Part shown: piece by piece, positions 36,190-47,282 of the stretch
Position numbering within the stretch: position 1 is the stretch's first letter
Layout: every line of letters begins with the position of its first letter
Source of the DNA: Cunninghamia lanceolata
Lineage: Eukaryota > Streptophyta > Pinopsida > Cupressales > Cupressaceae
Reading direction: 5' to 3'
Assembly: GCA_027924645.1 (NCBI GenBank)
Contig: BSBN01000860.1
Location: 6,758,001 to 6,822,000, forward strand
DNA: 64,000 nt
Translations under genes and position numbers: made by a program
Notes under the pieces: model-generated
The model's database searches: none
What the model saw: the letters and a program-made list of their open reading frames with translations, nothing else
What the model was told of the DNA's origin: nothing

Positions 36190-36354
36190 ATATTTTGGCC
36201 GATAGGCCATTCTATATGTGCATGTACATTTTGTAACTGCCAAAAAAATTTGGTAGTCCTAATAAAAAATATTTTTTTTGGTAGTCCATTTTTTTCGTGG
36301 TCTAAAAATTTGTGTGGAGAGTTAAATGCATCACTATAACACTTAGTTTTGCAG

Positions 36355-36916
36355 ATTATAAATATGGCTTTCACTCCATATTTCAGAAGGGGCATGAGCA
36401 CATTCTATTCGATACTTTCTCAAACGGAGTTTCATTCCAATCCTCCTACCAAACATCTCATGATTTTCTACAACGGGACAATGAAAGTCTACGACGATGT
36501 TTCTCCTGAAAAAGTGAGTGTTTTTTTATGTTTGATCCAATTTTTTCCTCAAGAGGCAAAACATTGGACTGAAAAGCCATTAAAGCATTTTAAAATCTCA
36601 ATCTTTTAACTCATAATTTGATTCATCAATAGGTATAGGCTATAATGTTGATAGCCGCGGGTAATGGAAATGCTCTGCATTCCGATGAGGATTCCTTCTC
36701 TTCCAACACTACTTCGAATTTCGACAAGATAAAGAAAAAATGTTACAAACCTAGAAGAGCAAACAACCGGACTAAATCAAACCCTCTTTTATACGAGTAA
36801 GTTCTTAACTCAGATTTGTAATAATTTACACTATAACAAATTTTAGTTTATAGTATTAACCGAAAAAACTTTGGTTTTGTAGAAGTTCCATTAGCGAAGA
36901 AATTATCCCTTCATGA
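36355..36916 (+). pseudogene. TIFY-domain gene fragment, three exons with introns
   Basis: Exon 1 (36355-36513) follows a TTTTGCAG acceptor. It encodes LMIFYNGTMKVYDDVSPEK, the TIFY motif in which the usual TIFY reads MIFY, with a donor at AAA|GTGAGT. Exon 2 (36639-36796) follows TATAG and continues in frame as AIMLIAAGNGNAL, as the TIFY domain does. It then has a basic stretch and a donor GA|GTAAGT. Exon 3 (36883-36916) ends in TGA at 36914-36916. TIFY proteins (JAZ, PPD, ZIM) are plant transcriptional regulators in jasmonate and growth signalling. No clear Jas motif is seen. The 5' part of the gene is missing, so this is probably a captured fragment. Splice sites and frame are intact. Confidence 0.82.
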
Positions 36917-38802
36917 TTGATTTGTATGGCAGCTTTCTTGTTATCACCTGGGAAAAGGACAATTAATTAATAATATCTTACTATTAGATCATAACATGTG
37001 AGCCCCCTGTGATCTCATATAAAGTTGTTTAATAATATCAATGGAAAAAATTATGTTGATAAATTAAAGCTTTAGTTTTCTTGAGAGAGCTAATTTAGAA
37101 AGTTAATTATGACTGAGATTACCTTTAAACAAAATTATGGACTAAAATTATCTCACAATTTTTTGCACAGAAAATTTGTCTACAGAATTATAAGCTTTTA
37201 TTATTATTTTTCTTTTAGCTATTTGAAGATGGAACCAGATAACCATCATTCAAACCAAAATCATAGCAATGTCAAAATTGTTCAAAAATAGAAAGCCAAA
37301 TCTTAAAGGTGATATCTTATTCTTCATTGGAGTAGCCAAATCTACCAAAGCCACTGTAGCAAGATATTTTATTCTTTTAATTTATTTTACCAGACAATAA
37401 AATAAAACTCGAGATTTTGCTCTTCCTTTCTCTGGATGGATGCATGTGCATGCCTGTGATTTTTTACAGAGGGTTTTTTGAACCTTCCTCCTTCAACATG
37501 CAATTCACATTATAATCAAATCTGAACTTGGAGAAAATAAATTAGTTAGAAATTCTGAAAAATAAGTAATTAAAATTGCAAACCAAATAGAAACAAACAA
37601 GAGAAATTACCTCAGAGGCATGAAGGTGCACTATGGTATTCATGGAGTGCACTATGGTATTCATGGAGCTTCTTCGAGAGAGTCCCCTCATATTTATCAT
37701 AGAATAAAATAAAGTAAAATTTAAAAAAGCTAAATGAATAATTTTTTGTGAATGAAATGTATTTTAAGTTTTAAATAATTACAAGTTTTCAAAATAGAAA
37801 AAGATAATTATTGCTTTATTTATTATTTGTAGATAATTTGAGTTAGTTTTTTAGTAACAGATTGCTTTATTATTTGTTTAAAAATATGATCATGTTTTTT
37901 TAAATTTATGAAGTGTTTTTTATTTTTTTATTATATATAGGTTATGATTATCATTAAAATTAAATAAGATTAAATTAAAGATTTATATAAGATTTTATTG
38001 ATAGGTTTTAAAATTTATCAAGTTTCTTTCATTTAAAATAAGGCAAGGAGGTTATTTAGAATAAAACAATAAAATTATTAATTTGGGTTAAATTTGATTT
38101 ATTCAATTCTTGCATATAATAATTTATTTTATTTTATTTTTAATTTAAGAATATAAATATTTAGATATCACTTATTAAAGGTTAAAATATTAGTTGTATA
38201 ATAATATGAACTATTTTAAATATTTCATTAGTGAATAGAATTAAATATTTACTTTTCCCTTTATAGGTTAAAAGAGTAGTATTAGTTGAGTGAGGAATTA
38301 TTAAAAAAATTACTCTTTTCTAAAAAATAGGTAATTGTTAAAAAGTTTTTTCTTAAAAAAATTATTCTTCTTACAAATAGGGAACTGCTAAAAGAGTTTA
38401 TTCCTCCCTAAAACATACCATACCTAATTATTAAAAAATATTACTCTAAATAAATTGAAACAATTAGAAAAAAAAGAACATTATAAAATTGTATCCACAA
38501 TAATTTTTTTAAAAGTTTTTTTTAATAATTGGTTGGGATTTGTTTTAATATTCTAATCTAATGTTAGTTTTATATTATTGGGTTAATAGTAGTGAACATT
38601 AACTTAATGTCATAGAATGCATATGTAGTCATTAAATATACATTGTATGTTCATCATTTTTATTTTAGTGTTAATTAATTTCAATATAGAGTTATTTTGA
38701 ATTAGGACTTTAATTTATTTTACAAATATATTGTGCATTACAAATTGATTAAATATATCTATCTTAATGGATATTTCTAACCCGTTTACATTATGTTGTC
38801 AG
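36917..38802. other. AT-rich interior of the Helitron-like element
   Basis: No coding domain is recognised. A short direct repeat (GTGCACTATGGTATTCATGG) occurs twice at ~37626-37665. The far end (TTATGTTGTCAG) looks like an intron end before the importin-like exon. Confidence 0.45.
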
Positions 38803-39144
38803 GGTCGAGGTGTTTCTACTAAAATAGTAGAGCTAAGGATGAAAGATAGTGTGGAGCAAGTTCCTTTTTCAAGAAACCTTTTGACTTCCCCCAGTGAAGA
38901 AGTGCAAGAATAGGCACTTCAGGCCTTAGCCATTCTTGCAGACCACGCTTTTTGTTCCCACAACTTTGAAGCCATCCCTCATGATATTATTTTTGATTTG
39001 TTACCTTTCTTCTATCATCCTAAAGGTCCTTTTAAGCTCTTTTGGATTGCCCTAAAAGCAATCGTATACATTGTTCGTTGCAAACCTAATCACACAGTTA
39101 TTGCTTTTACAATTGTGAAGCCCCTTCTTGAAATAGGGGAAGAC

Positions 39145-39148
<4 letters not shown>
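38803..39148 (+). pseudogene. Importin-alpha ARM-repeat fragment
   Basis: After an AG acceptor at 38801-38802 one frame gives NLLTSPSEEVQE, a stop (TAG at 38911-38913), then ALQALAILADHAFCSHNF and, further on, AIVYIVRCKPNHTVI and KPLLEI. This follows plant importin-alpha ARM repeats 3-4 in order: [24 protein letters not shown], then LSNFCRGKPQPPF and KPALPAL. The family carries nuclear-localisation cargo through the nuclear pore. The stop is a single CAG-to-TAG change. The frame ends in a CA microsatellite. It is a captured exon, not a gene. Confidence 0.75.

Positions 39149-39187
<39 letters not shown>
39149..39187 (+). repeat. (CA)n microsatellite
   Basis: About 19 uninterrupted CA units follow directly on the importin-like frame. 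Confidence 0.97.
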
Positions 39188-39191
<4 letters not shown>

Positions 39192-39470
39192 ATGTACGTG
39201 CATACCAATAGAGTGAATGCCAACATTGATTCACACACATAGTGAATGCTAAAGTTAAATTCGAGAGCCATACACACAGAGTGAACATCAAAGTTAGTTT
39301 AAACACACACACACGCACACACACACGTGCATACACATAGAGTGAATGCCAACATTGATTCACACACATAGTGAATGCTAAAGTTAACTTCCAAAGCCAC
39401 ACACACAGAGTGAACATCAAAGTTAGTTCAAACACACACACACACATGCACTTCAAACAAAGTGAATGCC
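39187..39470 (+). repeat. 129-bp tandem repeat with CA tracts
   Basis: Two full units and a partial third. AGAGTGAATGCCAACATTGA starts at 39210 and again at 39339. Each unit also holds AGTGAATGCTAAAGTTAA and AGAGTGAACATCAAAGTTAG and is bordered by CA runs. Confidence 0.92.
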
Positions 39471-39602
39471 AAGATTAACTTTCCACACACACACACATCC
39501 ACATTAGACAAAGTGTGCAAAAATTAACTTTTCACAAACACAGACATGCATGCACATCTAGAGTGAATGCCAACATTCATTCACACATTCATTAAGATTA
39601 TT

Positions 39603-39780
39603 GTTAGGGTTAGGGTTAGCATTAGTATTAGGGTTAGGGTTAGATTTATAGTTAGGGTTAGTGTTAGAATTAGGGTTAGGGTTAGGTTAGTTAAAATTAG
39701 GCTTAAGGTTAAGGTTAAGGTTAAGGTAAGAATTAGGGTTATAACTACGGTTGGGTTAGAATTATGGTTAGGGTTAGAAT
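39603..39780 (+). repeat. Interstitial telomere-like TTAGGG array
   Basis: Degenerate GTTAGG/TTAGGG units cover about 180 bp. The common unit is the 6-base TTAGGG, not the usual plant TTTAGGG. Variants TTAGTA, TTAGAA and TTAAGG are interspersed. Confidence 0.9.
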
Positions 39781-40118
39781 AAGAATATCTCAAAATTTGT
39801 AGGATGCAAGAATGGTATCATAAATCTACATTGTAGAGTTCAAACATTCATCAAACACATATTTTTAAGGCATGCTTCAAAAAGTATTATTTTAATAAGA
39901 GTTGAATTGCAAGTATTTTTTCCATCCTTTTAAAATTATGCTTTATAGTTAAAAGAATCATCTAATCAAATCATGATGATACGTTACAAAGAATAGTTAG
40001 ATTGTGCATATCAAAATGGCCAAAACATAAAAAGAATAGTGCATATCAAAATATAAATATATACTATTTGGTGATAGGCCTATAAATATTTGTACCTATC
40101 GGCCATTTCAAATTTGAT

Positions 40119-40141
40119 AGCACCTTTGGTGCTTTTACTAG
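40119..40141 (+). other. Helitron 3' terminus
   Basis: Perfect 6-bp stem AGCACC/GGTGCT with loop TTT, five bases, then CTAG with T following. This is the family's 3' end signature. Confidence 0.85.
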
Positions 40142-40374
40142 TAACTAGTATAGATATCTTAAATACATCTATCTAAAAAAATGCCGAGAGATATCAATTT
40201 GAAGCTATTTTATTTACTTCACATTACAACTATTTTATTTGGCCGATAGGCCATTCTATATGTGCACACATATTGTAATTGCCAAAACTAAATTTGGTAG
40301 TCCCAAATTTTTTTGGTCGTCCATAAAAAAATATAAAAAATTGGTAGTCCAAAAAAATTATTATTCCCCAAAAA

Positions 40375-40735
40375 AATTAATTAACAAAAACTATGGAACC
40401 AAAAAAGAAATTGGAAAAGACAAAAAATAAAAAATAAAAAACAAAATAGAAATTGGAAAAAATAAAAAATAAAAAATAAAAAAAGAAATTGAAAATAATA
40501 AAATCACAAAAACTATGGAAAAAATAAAAACCAAAAAAAGAAATTGGACAAAATAAGAAATAAAAACTAAAAAGAAATTGGAAAAAATAAAAAATAAAAA
40601 CCAAAAAAGAAATTGAAAATAAGAAAATCACAAAAACTATGGAACCAAAAAAGAAATTGGACAAAATAAAAAATAAAAACCAAAAAAATTTGAAGGAAAA
40701 AATGGAAAAAAATCACAAAATTCTTTAAAAGTTGC
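40375..40735 (+). repeat. A-rich minisatellite
   Basis: Irregular units of AAAGAAATTGGAAAAAATAA, AAAATAAAAACC and GAAAATCACAAAAACTATGG. The same units recur at ~40850-40949, 42418-42620 and 45755-46015. The open frames through it are compositional artefacts. Confidence 0.93.
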
Positions 40736-40949
40736 ATTTTCTTTTGAAGTTGCACAAGTGTGTTGGATAGTAATGCCTTTATCCTGCTATTCTACATGTG
40801 TACACGATTTTGTAACTGCCAAAAATTTGGTAGTAAAAAAAAATTAAAAAGAAGTTGGAAAAAATAAAAACTAAAAACTAAAAAGGATATTGGAAAAAAT
40901 TAAAAAAAAACCAAAAAAGAAATTGAAAATAAGAAAATCACAAAAACTA

Positions 40950-42417
40950 AAAAAATGGCGAGCGGCAGCGGGAGCAGGTTTGGGAGCGGTAGTGGTGTGG
41001 AGGCTAGTGAAGATGATGATGGGGATGGTGATGATCCAGACGATGAAGTCTTAGTTAGGGGGGAAGAAGTCCCAAGACTGTCGATTTCTTAGATAGACTG
41101 GGTGGAGGTCTCATCTTTGGTGGAGCTTTGACCTTTAAGGTGTCGCTGGTGGTGGTTTTTTGGTGGAAGTTTTGGCGAGGGCCATGTCGTGGGTTGGAAT
41201 GGTGTTTCGGTCTCAGTGGAGGCTAGGTGGAGGTAACGCCCAAGGGAGTCTCAGGTGACAGAGGCAGTCTCTGACAGGGGCGTTTTTGTTCGTGATAATG
41301 GTAGCGGTCTTGGTGGAGGAGCCTGAGTGGAGGGACATTCAATGAAGTCACAGAATGACTTTGGCGCTAAGGGTGGGTCTGGTGGAGTTTTTGAACTGTG
41401 AGTTGGTTTTGGTGGGGCATGGCGTTGGTGACTGGAATGGCCTTGGATACGTTAAGGGAGCCCTGGCTTCCCTGCATTTGAGGGGAGTTATTGATTGCAT
41501 ATCTGGTCTCGAACTTGGACATGGTTCTGAGACCTGGTTGATAGTTTTTCTCCTTAGCTGCATTATGTGCAGAGGGCAAGGAAGAGTAGGCGTATGTGAG
41601 GAGAGGCGTCGGTCGAAGATTGAGAGGAGTTTCAGGACCTGGCAATGGTCCAGACGAAGCTTGAATTGCCAAGTTTAAAATTGACACTCATGGTTCTGTT
41701 TAAATGTTTGGACATCTTTTGTTCTCTCTACCCCTCAAAGGGTAGATCTTCGATGGGTTGTTTGTTTGATGTTTGCCGATCCATCTACAGTGTTGGCAGA
41801 TCCTCTCTTACCGGCTCTTTTCTTCCGGTGCCTCCCTGTTTGGAAACTGGTAGAGGTTGCAAGCGGTGGTTTGGGCATTGCTTTGGTTTCAGCATCGTTG
41901 GCAGTGTTGGGGATGGGTGAAGTCTTTGGGGTAGGCTTAGAGGTGGTTTAGACTGGGTGGGGTGTTGGGCGGTGATAGCGGTTGCGGACTTGGTGGTGGC
42001 GTTGGTTAGCGTGCCAAATTTAAATCATCGCATTTATGTTGCAATTGATGATTGGACAACCTTTGTCCTTCTCTGTCCTCATGATGGACAGATCTTCGGT
42101 GAGTGTGCCGAAGTCTTTATGATTGACAGCTAATATCTGCAGTGTTGCAGATTTCTTTCGGGGATGTGCCTTTGGGATCCTTCTGCCGGTAGTCTCTGCC
42201 ATATTGGGAGCATGTTGCTTGCCCAAATGGCCTTTCATTTGCATTCCACTTTCCAACTCATGTTTTTCATTTCTACATCTGTATGGACTTTTTTGGTCAC
42301 CGCTATCTTTGGCATGATGGCCTATGTGTCCATCTTTGCCCAGTTTGGGCCTCTTTATGTACCTTTTGCCTTATATAATATAATTACCAGCTCTGCCGTT
42401 TATCAAGCAAAAAAAAA
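40950..42417 (+). mobile_element. GC-rich retroposon with poly(A) and 17-bp target duplication
   Basis: The 1.47-kb insert is GC-rich, starts near AAAAAATGGCGAGCGG and ends in nine A's. GAAAATCACAAAAACTA is found exactly on both sides (40933-40949 and 42418-42434), and the minisatellite phase continues across the gap. These are marks of target-primed reverse transcription by a LINE. The 3' end resembles plant L1 3' UTRs (ATATAATATAATTACC, then GCCGTTTATCAAG). The start encodes a Gly/Ser then Asp-rich peptide (MASGSGSRFGSGSG). No RT is present, so it is either an internally deleted LINE or a retroposed transcript. Confidence 0.78.
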
Positions 42418-42620
42418 GAAAATCACAAAAACTATGGAACCAAAAAAGAAATTGGAAAAAATAAAAATAAAAACTAAAAAAGAAATTGGAAAAAATAAAA
42501 AATAAAAACAAAAAAAGAAATTGAAAATAAGAAAATCACAAAAACTATGGAACCAAAAAATAAATTGGACAAAATATAAAATATAAAATAAATAAAATAA
42601 AATAAAGGAAAAAATGGAAA
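42418..42620 (+). repeat. A-rich minisatellite, continued after the retroposon
   Basis: It has the same units as 40375-40735 and begins with the second copy of the target duplication. Confidence 0.92.
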
Positions 42621-44930
42621 AAAATCACAAAATCCTTTAAAATTTGCATTTTCTTTTAAAGTTGCATGAGTGTGTTGGATAGTAACGCCTTTATCCTGCT
42701 ATTATATATAGAACAAGAAATTTCTATGGGTTAGCTGCACAGGTGGTGCAGGAGCACCCCTTCAACAAGCCAACTATACATCTGAGGGAGAAGACTAAGG
42801 TCTTGATATGTTGTTATGTTCTATGCATTTTTATGTTTGTTCATGTTGTCATGTAGTTCTTGTTGTTGTGATTTCATGTTTGTAATAAAGACACCATCAT
42901 GTGAACTAGTGCCACAAATTTGACATCCTGATAAGCCAATTTGGACATCTTGGACAATTGGGGTATGTGGATAATCAAATCAAGTGTGTTGTGTTGGTTT
43001 TAGGTGTTTTGTTGATGTTCTAGGGTGTTTAAATCATGTCTCATAATAAACATGTGTCTTGTGATTAGTTAGTGTTTTGGCTTACACCCTTGGTTAAGCC
43101 AAAATATGAACATGGAAGTTGTAATGACTCCAACCTCTGGTATCCCAGTTGGAACTGAATGGGAAGAGACCATAAACACCTTGAGGACTGGGATCCCAAG
43201 GTAGAGTAGATCATTGATGAAGTTTGGAGAGAATAGAAGATTGAGGAAAAATAATATATTCTGTGGAGACATCGAAGTGTAATTCAGTTTGTGTTTGTAG
43301 GTTCTGTGTTCTGTGTATATTCTCTGTATTTAACTGTTCTAGTTTTCTGTTGTCGAAGATGCAAGATTGAGACCATTCCATTGGTGGATCTTTTCGAAAT
43401 CAGTGGAATGGACTCTATACATAGTTTTATGTTTTGTTTTCTTTTTGTCCGTGGTCATGGCAGAATGGAGCAGAGGATCCAATCTATGGAAGAGTTGTCG
43501 CAATAGAGAACCTAGCATCTCTATGTGCTAGGGTTCAACAAAATAGAGGCTGTGAGATTGGTTGTAGAGGATGTCCTCGGCATAAGATTTTGGTGTTGTT
43601 TCACTGAAGATACATTTCCTGTGTATATCGCAATTGTATTCGAGTACATTTCGTGTGTATCCTGCAATTGCATATTGCGGTTGTATGTTGTGAAGATACA
43701 TTGAAAACATACATGGCATATGATGCAAAAGATGACCGGCCGGAGTGGTAACTAGAATGCATGTCGGAAGGGTGCTTCTTTGTGGATAGAAGAGATGACC
43801 AGCAACAGTAGGGCAAAAACACTTTAGTCCACCAGAAAAGCAAGTCAAGTAATGTATATGCAAAAGTGGTAGACACCGGTGTGAGAGGAGTCCATCGGTG
43901 TAACCATTGAATGAGCCTCGCCAAACAAGGCTTTCGCTTGATCATCGGAGTGATTGAGACTAGCAGGGAGACTTTGGGAAGTTTTTTCGCTTGGAGATCA
44001 AAGTGACTTTAAGCGTCAGGGTGAAGCATAGCGGGGGAGCCAATAGTGCAAAGTGTCACCGATAGTGGGCTTTGGGAAGACACAGAAAGTTTCTTGCCGA
44101 TAGAGAGAAATTTTGGTTATAGTAGTGTGACTGTAGAGTTTCGGGAATTTGAACCAAACTCTTGGAGCTCTGCATCAACAGGGCTTAAATTTCACAGTCA
44201 CCCTTGCCTGTCAAGCAATTTTTTTTTGACAGTTATATATTCAATGTTGCCTTTAAAATACTATGACATACTTTACTATAATTAGATTATATAAAGACCA
44301 AATATATATATCAGCATAATCCTATATAAATTTTGACAGTTTGTCCAAAATCTCTCCTTTCATATGATACAATCTTTTTAAAAATTTGATTGTATTTTAC
44401 ATCAAAAATGGCTAAATACAACTATACAACTATCAAATTTAATTGGTAATTTTTTTTTCTCCAATCCATCAATTCCAATTGAAGAGGTATTTCTCTTAAG
44501 TATTGTCATCAGGCTGGGTCTGTCAATGTTTGCATGAATAAGTCGGGTTTGAAATATTGAATACTTTTAAATTATGAATATGCATGGTCTCTAAATGGGT
44601 CTGTAAATGTTTACCTGAGTAAGTGGGTGTTTGAAATACTAAATACTTGTAAATTATGAATGTGCATGTCACTGATGTTTAAAAAATTCTTGTGGGTTTG
44701 CAAAAACCATATATTCACTAGATTTAACCAAGGTTCATTCGCTGACTTATGGGATATTCTCCACCTCGCCTTCAATGAATTGGTGATTTAGGTAACAATT
44801 GCAAATCAATGACCATAAATGTAACAATATACGCAATCAAATGTAAGATCTTTTTCAATTATGTTTAGAAATAAAATGTGTAATCTATATTACCAATAAT
44901 AACAAAATTTTAAAATTTTGTCATTGGTGT
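42621..44930. other. Unassigned interior of the second Helitron-like element
   Basis: 42712-42800 may be an exon fragment: TATATAG acceptor, then a frame with GLAAQVVQEHPFNKPTIHL, then GT. I cannot name it. 42800-44300 shows no domain, and 44300-44930 is AT-rich and could be intron before the RPA-like exon. Confidence 0.35.
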
Positions 44931-45371
44931 ATGGTCATTCTCAACATGGATACTGTTGAACCAGATGCTGAAATCGTATCGTTCAAGCATACCATTGATG
45001 ATAGAATCTTAGTTGGAAGTGATACCTCTTTAGACCTGCAGTCCAATGATGTTGCATTGTCATCCTCAAATATTATTGACTTGACTGATATGCATGGTGG
45101 TTGCTCTTTGAATATGGGTCCAATGCACATGGTAAACAAGGTGATTCGTTCCATTCCAATAATTGCGTTAACACCTTTCCACGAAAGATGGACTATCAAA
45201 TGTAGAGTGACAAACAAGGTGGTAGTTCGACACTTCAGTAATGCTAGAGGACAAGGAAAAATATTTAGTTTTGATGTTGTTGATAGTGATGGTGGTGATA
45301 TTCACATTATTTGTTTTAATGAACTTGTTGACAAATTCTCTGAAGAAATATATGGTTTTTTTATGATTTAG
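44931..45371 (+). pseudogene. RPA1-like DNA-binding domain A fragment
   Basis: A 146-codon open frame. Residues ~78-138 read PIIALTPFHERWTIKCRVTN, then NARGQGKIFSFDVVDSDGGD and CFNELVDKF. This matches the first OB fold (DBD-A) of replication protein A large subunit (PIAALNPYQGRWTIKARVT, RGEGKVFSFDLLDSDGGEIRVTCFN). RPA1 binds single-stranded DNA in replication and repair. The frame stops soon after EEIYG, before the fold is complete, perhaps at an exon end. It lies just before a Helitron 3' end. It could be the element's own RPA-like gene remnant or a captured host exon. Confidence 0.82.
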
Positions 45372-45577
45372 TTTTATAATGACACATTCATGATTTAGTT
45401 CATGTGGTTATTCATTGAATACCATTTCATTATTTTTATTTGCAAAAAATATGATTTTATTATAGTATTTATAGCCTTATCCACCAACTATTACATTTAA
45501 TGATTTTCTAGAAAAAATATAAATATATACTATTTAAGGATAGGCCTATAAATATTTGTGCCTATCGGCGATTTGAT

Positions 45578-45600
45578 AGCACGTTTGGTGCTTTTACTAG
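45578..45600 (+). other. Helitron 3' terminus, second copy
   Basis: AGCACG/GGTGCT stem with one mismatch, then TTTA and CTAG, with T following. Confidence 0.78.
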
Positions 45601-45754
45601 TATATTATATACATGATTTTCGTTAATTATTTGATTATTTAAGGTTTATATCTTGCCCATCAAATTTTCAACTAAATTAATAAACTAGTATATTTATATT
45701 TTAAAAAATATATCTAAAGTACACCAAGGGATATCTCTTTTCCATAGTTTATTT

Positions 45755-46015
45755 GAAAAAGAAATTGGAAAAAATTTTAAAAAAAAATTAGAAAAAATAA
45801 AAAATAAAAACCAAAAAAGAAATTGAAAATAAGAAAATCACAAAAATTATCAAACCAAAAAAGAAATTGGAAAAACCAAAAAAGAAATTGGAAAAAATAA
45901 AAACTAAAAACTAAAAAAGAAATTGGAAAAAAATAAAAAACTAAAAATCAAAAAAGAAATTGAAAATAAGAAAATCACAAAAACTATGGAACCAAAAAAG
46001 AAATTGGACAAGAAT
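45755..46015 (+). repeat. A-rich minisatellite outside the Helitron end
   Basis: It has the same units as 40375-40735, but lies to the right of the CTAG at 45600. It probably marks a further related, truncated element. Confidence 0.85.
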
Positions 46016-47246
46016 TTTTTTCCAATGAATCTTATTGACATGAATTTATTTATTTAAATATTTTATAATTTTTGTTTACAAAATCTAAATGTTTACGGGA
46101 ATCTGAATCTTTTAGCCCTTGCTGTGAGTGTAGAACACCTCACGGTGTAATTAAAAAAATCTCAAATTAACAAATCAAATTTAAACTTTTTATTTATTAT
46201 TACACTACTACATTTTTTATATAAATTAATTAAGATTCAAACCTAAAACATGTAAAAATTTTGGTTGAAATTATTTCTAACATTACACAAAATTTCATTT
46301 TATATATACAAAATAATGTTCCATGTTCTAATATTTTTTTTTAGAAAATTACAACCCTTCATTTTCTATGTTTTTGAGTTTTATTTTGTTTCATGTTACA
46401 AGACATAGGCTTTATAGAAGGGCTTTACAAAATTGTAGAAAAAGGATATATCCAAATATGATGGAGAAGTGAACCGTGTTAATGATGGCATATCTTTGTT
46501 TTACCTCCTTATTTTGGAAATATCATGTTTATTATTAAACATTAATATTTTATTTTATTATTATTATTATTATTATTTGGGTAAAAGGCCATGGCCAGTG
46601 ATATATTTTATTATAAAATTTTTTAAATTACACCTTTGTTCAGTGCAGGCATCAGTAGGAAAGAACAGAGTGAAGAAAAACTCTGGTCTTGCTCGGGACT
46701 CGTGGAGTCCAGTACAGAATTAAGTTTACACATCTTGTTGCCAATATGTAGGAAAGTTCACTGAGGATAAATCCTCTTTTACAAAGATAGAGAATTACAA
46801 TCGTAGTCCTTGCTCTTCACATGAGCCAATCTTCAATTATATTGCCTGCTACTCCTTCATTTGATCTTTCATCCCAGGGTAGCTTTAAATAGATTCATGT
46901 TGATCACTTTGGGCATCCTTCTTTTCTAGATCATATAGTCACCTGCTTAAAAGGAATATGTTTCATTCCCTGCTGCTGCAATACTCCTGAGGATTCCTGT
47001 CAAACACACCAGTGTCTTCCCAAACTACTTCTCATGTTAGCTAAAATTCCTGCACCAGACTTGTTAGCTCTTCTTATATCAAACTAATGATAATTAAATC
47101 CACTTGATAATACTTGTGGATTCTTCCAACATTACCATCGAAAATGGTGACTACATAAAGTGTCAGAGCTCAAAAGGGTGAAAGTGAACGTATATCTTTC
47201 CCTTTTCTTAATTTTTTTATAAATATACAAATATGTATATATTTAG

Positions 47247-47282
<36 letters not shown>

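Larger units (their letters stand above)
36190..40141 (+). mobile_element. Helitron-like element carrying two gene fragments (5' end approximate)
   Basis: The 3' end is diagnostic: AGCACC-TTT-GGTGCT (40119-40133), then TTTA and CTAG at 40138-40141, with T as the next base. TTGGCCGATAGGCC near 36196 is mirrored by CCTATCGGCCA near 40096, a subterminal inverted repeat. Inside are TIFY exons, an importin-alpha fragment, a CA tract and telomere-like repeats. Carrying pieces of unrelated host genes with introns is typical of plant Helitrons. No Rep/helicase is seen, so it is non-autonomous. The exact 5' TC end is not resolved. Confidence 0.68.
40187..45600 (+). mobile_element. Second Helitron-like element (5' end approximate)
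   Basis: The 3' end at 45578-45600 has AGCACG-TTT-GGTGCT (one mismatch), then CTAG and T. The ~85 bp before it closely match those before 40141. TTGGCCGATAGGCCATTC at 40230-40247 repeats the near-5' motif at 36196. The left part also carries AGATATCAATTTGAAG, recurring at 55655. The interior holds an A-rich minisatellite, a retroposon and an RPA1-like fragment. Helitrons of plants often carry RPA-like reading frames. No Rep/helicase is seen. Confidence 0.6.

Noticed and set aside
39148..39456. Open frame of Cys/Val repeats on the minus strand
   Set aside because: It is a translation of the CA microsatellite and the 129-bp repeat.
39567..39793. Open frames on both strands rich in Val/Arg or Leu/Thr
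   Set aside because: They are translations of the telomere-like array, with no independent coding signal.
40377..40755. Phe-rich open frames on the minus strand
   Set aside because: They are products of the A-rich minisatellite composition.
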